DNA from: Silene latifolia
Lineage: Eukaryota; Streptophyta; Magnoliopsida; Caryophyllales; Caryophyllaceae
NCBI RefSeq assembly: GCF_048544455.1
Contig: NC_133526.1
Location: 5,410,001-5,474,000 of the forward strand
Length of the DNA stretch: 64,000 nucleotides
Direction of reading: 5' to 3'
Shown: positions 36,601-47,452 of the stretch, one piece after another
Layout: every line of letters begins with the position of its first letter
How positions within the stretch are numbered: position 1 is the stretch's first letter
Translations under genes and position numbers: made by a program
Notes under the pieces: model-generated
The model's database searches: none
What the model saw: the letters and a program-made list of their open reading frames with translations, nothing else
Told to the model about the DNA's origin: nothing

Positions 36601-39600
36601 CTTATTGTCTAAAGCCTTTCACCGTGTTAAGTAAGCAAGAAAACGGAACACACTCTGAAGTCCTAGTTTTATGTGTCAAAAATTTGTAGGAAAGTCCAAG
36701 AGTTATTATGCCCCTGTGGCTACTTATTTTTTGTACTGCCGGTGTCCATTTATAAATACTTATTGGTAATGCAAATGTCAGCTAAGCCTAGCTCGTATGT
36801 CTTGAGGGGTGGTTCTTATGATTTGGGTTCGAATTTCATCAGCACAAACACTCCTCTTGTGGCTCCCTTTACTCCAAAAAAAATTATTAATTGTTTTGAT
36901 TGGTGCTTGTTCTAGGGTTTTTGTTGCATTGCTATGGTGCAAATAGCAGAATAAATTGTCATTTGCATGAAAGTTTCTCATCAATAACATTAGATTGAAA
37001 TGTTTGCAGATTGTTGGGGCTTTGTGGTATCTAGCAGGCATGGAGCGGAATGATGCTTGTTGGCAGGGAGCTTGCTCTAACAGAACGGATTGCGAAAAGG
37101 ATTTCTTGTATTGTGATGACCAGCAGAAGACTAGCGAGTATGCTACCTGGAGTAATATTAGTAAATCAGTTCTGGACGCAGGATGCAATGCTACTGATGC
37201 TAGTCCTTTCGACTTTGGTATCTTTGGACAGGCTTTATCATCTGGCATTTTCGCGTCAAACAGCTTTGTTTCGAAGTATTGTTACTGCTTATGGTGGGGA
37301 CTGCAAAACTTGAGGTATTTTTGGCAGCAAAAGAAATTCCTTTGTATGTCGATGTTGCATTACGAATTTTCCTGAATTCAGAGACAAATTATTGTTGACA
37401 GATTATAATTTCATTTTAGATGTGTATCATCAGTACTCTGTAACTTTTTGGGTTCCGTATAGGGATGCTAGTCTATGTATTGGTAGATGGCTTGATGCAC
37501 CTCTAAAACTACAATAACTTTAAGGAGGGTTGAGGTTTTTTTTTGGAGGGGTTTGGGGTGGGGGGTCGGATGTAAGCATCCTTCTAGAGTCTGTTTTCAG
37601 TTGTCCCATGCCTCATAATGAAAACTGCATCGATAATTGCATATTTTAATTAAACGTGTGCTGGTTCACAGAGTGCGCTATTTTGCTTTGTTCTATACTT
37701 CTATCACAATCTAGAACAAAGGAATTGTGCATAACGTATTTGGCTGAGACCAAAAACACTACATTGAAGGCTCTATGTTATGTTTTCACATATGCCTTTG
37801 CCTCCTTTGATCATCATTGGGGGTACAGCGACCTTCTAGTGTGTATACTTGAAAACTCACTACAGTTGCATGTTTGATATTATTTGAGCATTGTTGTACT
37901 TGCTCCGAACTTCAATAAACATAAGTTGTTTCTTACGCTAGTTTTCATATGTTTTTTTGAACTCCTTGCTGTTGAAATACCGAGTTCAAAAAATTATTGC
38001 TGTGGGCCCCATTTTTCATTCAATTTTTGGATTCATTCTTCTCTAGGTGTCAAAATGCATTTTTCATGTTTTTGTAATGTTGAACTCAGTTCCATTTGAC
38101 TTGAAGGCAAGTTAATTTTGTGGAATGCAGACACCAATTCCCACATGATGAAATTGTGCGGGATTAAGAGTGTGTTGCTTAGATATTATAATTCGTCATA
38201 ATTTTAAGCATATCCGTGGTCAAAGTTATTTAAAGTTTAACATAGAGTATTATTTTATTTGTTTTATTCATACGCTGCATAATTATTGCAATTTACTCTT
38301 TATGCTTATTAGTTTTCTTAGAACTTGTGTACCGTGTTTGTTTCAGTTGCTGCTTAACTGACTGTAGTTTATGTGCCGCTACATTCTTTTGAGGCAATTA
38401 GTCTTGATATTGAATCATCCTTTTTGTTTCAGTACATTGGGTCAGGGTCTTCAAACCAGCACCTATACAGGGGAGGTCTTATTTTCCATTGCACTAGCCA
38501 TATTTGGACTCATCCTATTTGCACTTTTGATCGGAAACATGCAGGTATTGCTTCAATGATCTCAGATTCTTCTCAGAAATGAACCTTTGAGACTAAGCAC
38601 ACAGCCATCCATTATTTTGTTTTAACTCATTACTAGCGTGAATACTTATACTCGACATGCATATGGGTTTGACTCGTAAATCTGTAATGGATAAGTCATA
38701 TGACTTGAATAGCAACCTTTTAGAGTATCTTAGATGAAGGGGAGGGCTGGTGCCATATGCACGAACCATGGTCAATTCTGCGTTAAGAGATTCTTTTTTT
38801 GGTTGGTGATGAAGGACCATCTGTCTGTCTGGCATATGGGATTGTGTGGCTTTTAGTTTATCCATTTTGTTATTTGCCCCTCCCCGCTTCTGAGTTTAGA
38901 GAAGTGAATTCACAAGTGTTCAAATAAATGAGCTTGTGTCTTTGCGCATGTTCACTGTTTTGAGCCATTAGGGGAAAGAAAGTACTACTTCCGTCTCTGT
39001 GACGCATGGTATAAACGTGTCAATGCTGAGGCATGGTATAAAAGGCTGAATGCATTAGGATGAGAAATCATTCCTCCGTCTCTTTACTCATACCGTGCTG
39101 ATAGTAGATTATTAAATTAATTGCTTTTGTTCAAACACCAAGTTCGTAGGTTAGAAGTTTTTATCTAGACAAAGTTATCCTACAAAATACCCAAAAATGA
39201 AGGGAAAAAAGTACCTTATACCCTAAAAGTAGGGGTTGTGCTCCTCACTACTTGTCGTGGTACCGAAAAAGGCTGGCTGGCTTGGATTGTCTCGGGTTGT
39301 TCAGTTAGAGAGAGGACGCCCCAAGCCAATGTTGACCGAAAAGTACCTTCGATTAGCAGTTCTTGTTTTATTGCTAAAAGAAAATGAAATCATTACAACT
39401 GTTATGGATTTCTATCTAACAATGTGTATACGTTGAAATTGTCATTTTACAGACATATCTTCAGTCTCTTACTCTTCGACTAGAAGAGATGAGGGTCAAA
39501 AGGCGTGACTCAGAGCAATGGATGCGTCATCGCCTGCTACCTCAGGAACTTAGGGAACGTGTGAGACGTTATGATCAGTACAAGTGGTTGGAAACTCGTG

Positions 39601-40526
39601 GAGTTGATGAAGAGAGCTTGGTCAGTACTCTACCAAAGGATTTGAGGAGGGATATCAAGCGCCATCTTTGTCTTGCATTAGTGCGGAGGGTAAGTTCTTT
39701 TACTCTTTACTCGAGAATAGCTGAAGTTCTCTTTTGTTTTGGGACCCTGTCCTTAAGAAAAGGGGATGTTACATCAAGAAACCGTAAATATGAGGGGATG
39801 TCAAATTGAACTCATTATTTCATACAGGTCCCTCTCTTTGAGAATATGGATGAAAGATTGCTGGATGCCATCTGTGAGCGCCTGAAACCGAGTTTATACA
39901 CCGAAAATACGTATATTCTGCGAGAAGGTGACCCAGTTGATGAAATGCTCTTCATCATTCGTGGTCATCTCGAGAGCGAAACTACAGACGGTGGCCGAAG
40001 TGGGTTTCTGAACCGAAGCTCCCTAAAAGAAGGTGCCTTTTGTGGGGACGAGCTTTTAACATGGGCATTGGACCCTAGGTCGGGTTCTAATCTCCCATCA
40101 TCTACTAGAACCGTGAGGGCTTTAACCGAAGTTGAGGCCTTTGCCCTAGAAGCTGAAGAATTGAAATATGTAGCAAGTCAATTTAGGCGGCTTCATAGCC
40201 GACAAGTCCAACACACCTTCCGCTTCTACTCCCAGCAATGGAGAACATGGGCCGCCAGGTTCATTCAAGCTGCATGGCGCCGACATTTAAAGAGGAAATT
40301 GGAACTCCGTCATAAGGAGGAGGAAGTCGTCGAAGGGTTGAACGAGGGTTTGAAGAATGTCGGCAGTGGCTCCGTTAGCCTCGGAGCTACCCTTTTGGCA
40401 TCACGGTTTGCTGGAAAAGCTATGCGAAATGTTCATCGAAGTCGACTTGAGAAAGGAATTAGTGCTAGGGATTTGGTGAAATTTCCTAAGCCTCCGGAAC
40501 CCGACTTCTCAGCTGACAGGGACTAA
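33681..40526 (+). CDS. Cyclic-nucleotide-gated ion channel, CNGC5/6/9 group, 731 aa
   Basis: Seven coding exons with consistent phases: 33681-33724, 34187-34772, 35218-35430, 37010-37314, 38433-38544, 39453-39689, 39828-40526. The protein has the S1-S6 core ('FVDPFFFYLPIVNPG', 'SRVFGRGELV', 'YFIVDFLAVLPLPQIVIW'). The pore is 'YCLWWGLQNLSTLGQGL' near residues 370-388. The C-linker 'LEEMRVKRRDSEQWM' precedes a cyclic-nucleotide-binding domain (about 500-620, with 'FCGDELLTWAL'). An IQ-type calmodulin site 'FIQAAWRRHLKRK' lies near 640, and it ends 'VKFPKPPEPDFSADRD'. The whole closely follows Arabidopsis CNGC5/6/9 (group II), which form calcium-permeable plasma-membrane channels. The N-terminal exon is short, as in that group. 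Introns 3 and 4 carry a MITE and a SINE. Which of CNGC5, 6 or 9 is the true orthologue needs a tree. Confidence 0.94.
35616..36129. mobile_element. MITE (514 bp) in intron 3 of the CNGC gene
   Basis: Ends 'tactccctcctagtctctgt' and 'agagactaggaaggagta' are inverted repeats of about 35 bp, and a second half-copy of the right arm lies just inside it. The terminus is of the CTCCCTCC class. The interior is C/A-rich and non-coding. Confidence 0.65.
36772..36895 (+). mobile_element. tRNA-derived SINE in intron 3 of the CNGC gene
   Basis: A box A-like 'tagctcgtatg' is followed about 45 bp later by a box B-like 'gggttcgaatttc', then an unrelated body and an A-run. It is about 110 bp in total. A clear target duplication was not identified. 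Confidence 0.5.
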
Positions 40527-41741
40527 CTTGTAATGTTGTTTGTATGTAATGCTTTTGTGGATGAAACTATACAATTTCGAACTTCCGACTTTCGAGCTTC
40601 TCGTGTTTTTAAATGATTTTAGTTGTGTAGTGTATGATATGTATTCAAATTATGTAAAATTTGATGTGGATAACTGGATATTGTTTTGATTTTTGTAAAG
40701 GAAATATAACAAGTATACACGGATGTTTGTCAATGATGTTTTAGATCGTCTCCTACTTGGATTATGTACATAGTTCAGGGTTGTGGCCCTTTGATATCGA
40801 ATGTCTTACTGTAAAATCGTCTTATTGTTAGAGTTTAATAAAGACCTCTGGGCTCTATCACTATCATATTTTGCTACTATATACGTGTAGACCTAGTAAA
40901 ATTGACCGGACCTGACACCTAAACTAATGACCCGAGGTTGACACGTAACGCGAATTGAACCAATCAAATAACTTGATAATAACAACCCGAACTTGAATTA
41001 ACCTGACTCAACCTGATCCGATCTGAAGCCTATTATGTGTAAGAACTAGAATTGTTTGAATGATTTTCTATCGAACCCGACCTGGTTGACTCGTTTGCTA
41101 GGTCTATTAATAAGAGTGTGAAAGTCTCTTCTAAGACCATTGTAAGTGAGAAACACATTCAAAAACTTACTTTAAACACGAATTAGTGATCATTATTAAT
41201 CGGGTGTAAATTGCTTTAATTCGTTTCACATTTACAATCGTCTTAACCAAGAATGGACAAAAGTCATTAGATTCGGATGAAGTTGGAGAGATTAGAGAAG
41301 ATATCAAACACGTACATATGAGTGTGAAAGAAGTTCAAATTGTGTAGAAGAATTAGATCCAAATTCAACTTTATGACAATTTTATACCCCATTATAAGGA
41401 GATTGATTTAGATTGGAGGGACACAAATATGATTCTTTGACACTAAAGTTTGTGCCGCCCAAGACAACTATAAAGTTTCCTATAGGAATCTTGATTTCAA
41501 TAAAGTGGTCGTCCATTTCTCTCTTTTGCTCTTTTTTCTCTTGTGCTACATTTACTCCATTTAAAGTCACTCTTTTCTTTTACTATTAGTGCATATCATG
41601 ACTTGTAAATTGTTGTAATAATATGTACTCAATACTATTTACTACCCTACTTTAAAACCGATTTCTCGGAATGTGTCTTGTCTTCGAGTTGTTTAGGTAT
41701 TTCAATATCACGATATCTGATATCAACTTTTGCTGATCCAG
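40527..41741. other. CNGC 3' UTR and intergenic with a GACCCGA-rich repeat
   Basis: The first about 350 bases are likely 3' UTR. 40880-41110 is a second copy of the GACCCGA-rich repeat ('aaaattgaccggacctgac', 'gacctggttgactcg'). From 41110 to 41741 nothing else was recognised. Confidence 0.5.
40880..41110. repeat. GACCCGA-rich dispersed repeat, copy 2
   Basis: It ends in 'cccgacctggttgactcgtt', close to the end of the 51845 copy ('cccgacctgattgacccgtt'). The shared ends suggest a defined element rather than low complexity. Confidence 0.55.
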
Positions 41742-42180
41742 ATTCAGCTCAGATGATACGATATATACTGATGGGGATATTGAGCCATTCAAACCTTGCC
41801 AACATAGCTAGCTAAACATTCATTATCGCGACCATTAAACATTAAGTTGATCATTTTAGGTATTTCAATATGTTATGCCATTAATATATAATATCGACTT
41901 CTCCGGTTCCAAATTCAGGTCGGATGACACGACACATACTAGTGTAGATATTGAGCCAATCGAACCTCGCCAACATAGCTATTTACTGACGTTCATTATC
42001 GCGAGCATTAATAAGCATCAAGATGGTCCATTTGTTGATCCAATTCAGATTCAGCTCGGATAATACAATATACATCGACAAAAATATTGTACCATTCGAA
42101 CCTCGCCAACATAACTAGCTAATGACATTCATTATCGCGAACATTAAACATCAATTAATTCAATTTGTTGATCCAATCCA
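41742..42180. repeat. Degenerate tandem repeat, three units of about 135-170 bp, upstream of MCTP
   Basis: Units start at 41742, 41913 and 42049, each with 'attcag.tcggat.a.ac', then 'attgagcca.tc.aacct.gccaacata', then 'ttcattatcgcga.catta'. The copies differ at many positions, so the array is old. It sits 700-1150 bp ahead of the MCTP start codon. Confidence 0.75.
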
Positions 42181-42404
42181 CAATCAATACAATTTTTAAT
42201 ACACAAGTAATTGAAAAAGTTCATTACTATTAAATGAAAACAAAGCAAAAGTAAGAGAGGAGTAAGGATCAATAGGTGGTGTAAAGGTTTAATGCACATG
42301 AAGTTAAGTGACATCTCTATTCTTTTACCCTTTTATCTTTTACTTTCATTTACTCCACTACCATATGATTCATCATTCATACATCTCTAGCTACTGTTGA
42401 TCTC

Positions 42405-42869
42405 TCTTGTGACGGACACAATTTATGACATTCTTAAATATAACCACTTTAAGATAAAAAAGCAACCACTCATAAAAGGTTACTTATCAAATACACAAAT
42501 AATATTTATATTTTCTCATTAAAATGATCATATTTGAATCAATCACAATTTATGACGAAAAAGAACCCTCTCACAAATGAGATTTTGGACTAAGCTAAGT
42601 CTTCACTCTTTCCTATAAAAATCACATTCTTCACCACCACAATTCTTCTCTTTTCCACCCCCTCAACTTTTGTCAGTATTTTCCATCCTTTCCTTTATTT
42701 ACAAGATTCAAAATTATTCTAGACCGTCTTACAGAAGACTTACGATAAAATTCTTCGCGATCGCTTTCTTACCAAATATAAGCATATAATTGAGATGTCA
42801 TCACATATTTACATGCAAAAATTTACGTTCATCAATTGAACTTCTTAAGATTATTTATTGATTTTTGTC
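42405..42869 (+). promoter_or_regulatory. Promoter and 5' UTR of the MCTP gene
   Basis: A TATA-like 'cctataaaaatc' (42612-42623) lies about 250 bp ahead of the ATG and is followed by a C/T-rich leader. 42405-42600 contains termini of a 'tgtgacgga...ctcacaaatgag' repeat that also occurs near 56490 and 57340. Confidence 0.45.
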
Positions 42870-45800
42870 ATGGCAACCGTGAAGAAACTAATAGTAGAAG
42901 TAGTAGACGCAAGAAACCTACTACCAAAAGACGGTCACGGGACATCGAGCCCGTACGTTGTAGTAGACTTTTACGGTCAACGAAAACGCACCCAAACAAT
43001 TGTCAAGGACCTCAATCCGACCTGGAATGAGGCCCTTGAGTTTAACGTCGGTGGCCCCTCCGACGTTTTTGGGGACATGGTTGAAATTGATGTGTACCAT
43101 GACAAGAATTACGGTCCGACTAGGAGGCATAACCATTTAGGTCGAGTCAGGCTCAGTTCAGGTCAGTTCGTTAAGAAAGGCGAAGAGGCCTTGATTTACT
43201 TCCCTCTTGAAAAGAAGTATTTATTGAGTTGGATTCAAGGTGACATTGGCCTTAAAGTGTATTATTCCGACGACGTTCCGCCACCACCACCACCGGAAGC
43301 TTCACCGCCTGCAGCAAATGAGGAGCCAAAGCCAGCTGAAGAAAAGGTGGAGAATCCCAACGAACCACCTGCTGACACGTCAGCAGCCCCGGTCCCACCA
43401 CCAGAACCAAGTAATACTAACGTGGACTCTAAGTTACCTGAAGAAGAGTTCAAAGATGCTAATGAACTACCACCACCACCGTCATCGCCAGCACGTGATC
43501 CACCACCGCCTCCGCCAATGTCACCGGCACGTGACCCACCGCCGCCGCCATCACCACGGCCAAATATTGAGATGATGGCTAATATGGCTTCAGGGTCGAT
43601 TCCTGAAGTGGGAATCGCTGGTGTCGGAGCTGGTGGAATACCACCAGCTCCAATACCGTCGATTCCACCGACGATGCCGATATCACGATCAATATCGACA
43701 GCGTCGTTTGAGAGCGTTCCGCTTGAACACTCTACATTTGATCTAGTGGAAAAAATGCACTACCTTTTTGTACGTGTGGTAAAAGCAAGATCACTCCCTA
43801 CTAACGGCTGTCCAGTAGTAAAAATACTGGTTTCGGGTCATCGGATCGTATCCAAACCCGCCCGAAAAACGACATTTTTCGAGTGGGATCAGACATTCGC
43901 CTTTGCCCGTGACGCTCCGGATTCCTCAGCTATCCTGGAGGTATCCGTGTGGGATCCGCCGAACCCTGGGGGTTTGGCAGATCCCACTGAAGGAGGACTG
44001 TCCATGAGGGAGTTCTTAGGTGGGATATGCTTTGACACGTCGGAGATTCCACTAAGGGACCCACCGGACAGTCCCCTGGCTCCACAGTGGTACAGGCTGG
44101 AAGGAGGTGGAGCCCACATGGGCGATTTGATGCTTGCCACGTGGGTTGGGACCCAGGCAGATGACTCATTCCCTGATGCATGGAAAACTGATACTGCAGG
44201 GAATGCTAATTCAAGAGCTAAGGTTTATTTGTCCCCGAAATTATGGTACTTGAGGGCTACAGTTATCGAGGCGCAAGACCTTTTTGCGGGGTCTAAGGAC
44301 CCCGTGTTCCAATTGAAGGCTCAATTGGGCTTCCAAGTGTTGAAGACCAAGCCAACGGTGAGCCGAAACGGCTCACCGACTTGGAATGAGGACTTGATGT
44401 TTGTTGCGGCCGAGCCATTTGGTGATCAGTTGGTGTTCACATTGGAACAACGACTGCACAAAGGCTCGGCCATGGTTGGGGTGGCTAGAGTGGGTTTAAA
44501 CACGATTGAGAGACGGGTAGATGACCGAAAAGTGGTCCCTAGGTGGTTCTCGTTCGATGACCCAAATACAGACGAGAAAAGAGCGTATAAACCGAGAGTC
44601 CATCTACGGATATGCTTTGATGGCGGGTATCACGTGATGGATGAGGCAGCTCACGTGTGCAGTGATTATCGGCCCACAGCGAGGCAATTGTGGAAGCCTG
44701 CGGTGGGGACGGTAGAGCTTGGAATCATTGGGTGTAGGAATCTTTTGCCTATGAAGGGTGTGGATGGTAAAGGATGTACAGATGCATTCGCGGTAGCAAA
44801 GTACGGCCCTAAATGGGTGCGTACGAGAACAATATCGGACAGTTTGGATCCGAAGTGGAATGAGCAGTATACATGGAAGGTATACGACCCTTGTACCGTC
44901 TTAACCATTGGGGTGTTTGACAGTTGCGGTGTATTTGATTCCGATGAATTACAAGAAGTAACGCGTCCAGATATCCGTATTGGTAAGGTACGAGTACGCA
45001 TTTCTACACTCCAAACCGGAAAAGTGTACAGAAATGTTTACCCGTTACTCCTCCTAACGCCAATTGGGCTAAAGAAAATGGGTGACATAGAATTAGCAGT
45101 ACGATTTGTACGGAACACGCCTACGCTAGACGTGTTACAGGTATACTCTCAACCTCTGCTGCCATTAATGCATCATATTAAACCGCTGGCCTTAGGCCAA
45201 CAGGAAATGCTGAGAAACGCGTCTGTCAAAATCCTTGCTGTACATTTGTCACGATCAGAACCGCCTCTTCGACCTGAGGTTGTACGTTACTTATTGGACG
45301 CTGACTCCAACACGTTTAGCATGAGAAAAGTCCGAGTAAATTGGTTCCGAATTATCAGCTTGGTTGCGGGAGTGATCGATATGGTGAAGTGGGTAGAAGA
45401 CACAAGAACATGGAAAAACCCGACATCAACCATTCTTGTACATGCATTACTGGTAATGCTGGTATGGTTTCCTGACCTTATCATACCGACATTGGCATTC
45501 TATGTCTTTGTCATTGGTGCTTGGAACTACCGGTTCCGGTCACGTGACACACTCCCTCACTTCGATCCCAAGCTCTCGTTGGCCGAGAACATTGACAAGG
45601 ACGAGCTAGATGAGGAGTTTGATATGGTGCCTAGTAGTAGACCACCTGAGGTCTTCCGTGGCAGGTATGATAAACTTCGGACCCTAGGGGCACGTGTCCA
45701 AACCGTCCTGGGAGATCTGGCTACCCAAGGAGAGCGGGTTCAAGCATTGGTAACGTGGAGGGACCCACGAGCAACAGGGATATTCGTCGCGTTGTGTTTT

Positions 45801-45956
45801 TGTGTGGCCATCATATTGTACTTGATACCTTCAAAGATGGTGGCAATGGCTTCCGGGTTCTATTACTTTCGTCACCCAATGTTTCGGGACCGAGCTCCGC
45901 CTCCTGTTATCAATTTCTTTAAGAGACTTCCTTCACAATCTGATAGAATATTGTAA
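42870..45956 (+). CDS. Multiple C2 domain and transmembrane region protein, MCTP16-like, 1028 aa
   Basis: A single uninterrupted exon, as is usual for this family. The start is MATVKKLIVEVVDARNLLPK at 42870; a longer in-frame start at 42858 would add four residues and is less like the family. C2 domains lie at about 1-130, 290-420, 455-590 and 615-760, with Asp-bearing loops such as 'KDGHGTSSPYVVVDFYG'. A Pro-rich linker (about 140-270, 'PPPPPPMSPARDPPPPP') separates the first two. The C-terminal PRT_C region with two hydrophobic hairpins (about 870-1028) ends 'FFKRLPSQSDRIL'. Plant MCTPs tether ER to plasma membrane at plasmodesmata and bind lipids. Block-by-block similarity is highest to Arabidopsis MCTP16 (At5g17980). 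I see no frame damage. Confidence 0.95.
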   Translation: MATVKKLIVEVVDARNLLPKDGHGTSSPYVVVDFYGQRKRTQTIVKDLNPTWNEALEFNVGGPSDVFGDMVEIDVYHDKNYGPTRRHNHLGRVRLSSGQFVKKGEEALIYFPLEKKYLLSWIQGDIGLKVYYSDDVPPPPPPEASPPAANEEPKPAEEKVENPNEPPADTSAAPVPPPEPSNTNVDSKLPEEEFKDANELPPPPSSPARDPPPPPPMSPARDPPPPPSPRPNIEMMANMASGSIPEVGIAGVGAGGIPPAPIPSIPPTMPISRSISTASFESVPLEHSTFDLVEKMHYLFVRVVKARSLPTNGCPVVKILVSGHRIVSKPARKTTFFEWDQTFAFARDAPDSSAILEVSVWDPPNPGGLADPTEGGLSMREFLGGICFDTSEIPLRDPPDSPLAPQWYRLEGGGAHMGDLMLATWVGTQADDSFPDAWKTDTAGNANSRAKVYLSPKLWYLRATVIEAQDLFAGSKDPVFQLKAQLGFQVLKTKPTVSRNGSPTWNEDLMFVAAEPFGDQLVFTLEQRLHKGSAMVGVARVGLNTIERRVDDRKVVPRWFSFDDPNTDEKRAYKPRVHLRICFDGGYHVMDEAAHVCSDYRPTARQLWKPAVGTVELGIIGCRNLLPMKGVDGKGCTDAFAVAKYGPKWVRTRTISDSLDPKWNEQYTWKVYDPCTVLTIGVFDSCGVFDSDELQEVTRPDIRIGKVRVRISTLQTGKVYRNVYPLLLLTPIGLKKMGDIELAVRFVRNTPTLDVLQVYSQPLLPLMHHIKPLALGQQEMLRNASVKILAVHLSRSEPPLRPEVVRYLLDADSNTFSMRKVRVNWFRIISLVAGVIDMVKWVEDTRTWKNPTSTILVHALLVMLVWFPDLIIPTLAFYVFVIGAWNYRFRSRDTLPHFDPKLSLAENIDKDELDEEFDMVPSSRPPEVFRGRYDKLRTLGARVQTVLGDLATQGERVQALVTWRDPRATGIFVALCFCVAIILYLIPSKMVAMASGFYYFRHPMFRDRAPPPVINFFKRLPSQSDRIL

Positions 45957-47452
45957 GATGAATATTAAGAGACTGAAACTGTGTGTTTATATAATGAAAC
46001 TGCAATGTGCATATCATAGCAGCAGTGCAGCACACTGTACTGCCTCTGATTTTGCTAATTAGCTTTGTGGAGTGGTGAATAAATTTCGACGGATTTCTTT
46101 TTCTGGGTAATATTAATGTAGTACTTCCTCCGATTTTTTTAATTCTTTACGTTTGATTAAGATAGTCTAAAACAAAGTAAAGAACCAAATAAAACTTATC
46201 TGTCTTTTAGGTCTCAATGTACTTCAGTAAAGAGTGCATACCATATCAGTATCCTGGCTTTGGCAAGATGCATATCAGTATCACATTATTCAGGAATCAG
46301 GATATCCATCTGCATTTTAGAAAATATTACCACAGCTGTATAACATGTTAACCAGACTCGGTTAAAAGTATACTGCGCACGCACGCCCGGGATTTTGAGA
46401 AATTTATGTGCTCAGTTGCTCTGTTTTGAGTGTCAGACAGAGATATGTGAAAGAACAATTTGGTGAACAGCGGGAGTAAGGAGTAACAGGCCAACGACAA
46501 CAATAACAGTGATAGGTATTGCGGAACCTTTGTCCCGAATACAAAGCCAGAAAATAAATATCATCAGGAAGAAGGCAAAAGAAACAGCCACCAAGGAAAT
46601 TTTTCCTGCACAGTTAGTTTACTGCTAATACAATTTTGAGACAGCACTGCCAATTTTTCAGAGGATCTAATGATGAAACTCTTTTTTTAGTAGTCCTTCC
46701 GTTCCAATCATTTGTTTACCTTTGATTAAAATACCTCTCACAATGAATATAATAGGTAAACAAATGATTGAGACGGATAGAGTATATAAGATCTATAACT
46801 GTTCAAATTTTCATCAAACAGCTAAAAACCCTAGTATGAACTATGATATAAACAACGCTACAAGAGCTTGTCCTTCCTAAGCCTTGCTACAAATTTTGTT
46901 CCCCCAACACAACTCGTAGGGGAAGGGACACAAGAATTGATTCGACTTTGATTTCTCATCGGGGAAATACGATGCATGTTTCAAATATACATGCATAATT
47001 GCCAAATATGCCAAAATATCATGATGCTGAACTTACTGATGCAAAATATGCAAGCCACCATTCAGAAACCTAGAAGCAGCCCCATTAAATGATGCTTAAA
47101 ATAACCATATAGGCTTGAATGACTATGGAAGAGCAAACATACAGGCTTCAGATCATCTTAAACTTAAAGAGCAAAGAAAGTTTTATGAGAAGGTAAACCG
47201 AAAAAGAAGTAGAAATATTGAGTAAAGATTCTTCAAACAGAAGAGTAGTATATTACAGTATCAGCTGAAACCTTTTTATTTATTTTTTTGTTTTCCAAGT
47301 TTCTGCATATAACAAAAGCTCATAGGCCATATAGCACACATACAAGTATACAAGAGAAAGCACATACATAAAATACAGTTTTATGCTACTTGAGTTTCAA
47401 CATCTTCACCTGGAATCCTGCACTCGTTGGCACTCGCAACGACCACCTCCAT
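45957..47452. other. Convergent 3' flanks of MCTP and the Lys/Glu-rich gene
   Basis: This probably contains the 3' UTRs of both genes, which point toward each other. A lone MITE end ('tacttcctccgattttttta') lies near 46123 and a complete MITE is at 46691-46784. No other gene was seen. Confidence 0.5.
46691..46784. mobile_element. Stowaway-like MITE, 94 bp family, copy 1
   Basis: The inverted arms contain 'atcatttgtttacctttgat' and 'ggtaaacaaatgattgagac'. It is the same family as 52524-52617 and 54964-55057, with TA at the ends. Confidence 0.8.

Noticed and set aside
43240-43575. Overlapping frames within the MCTP Pro-rich linker
   Set aside because: His/Arg-rich frame produced by the CCA/CCG codons of the linker; a shadow of the real gene.
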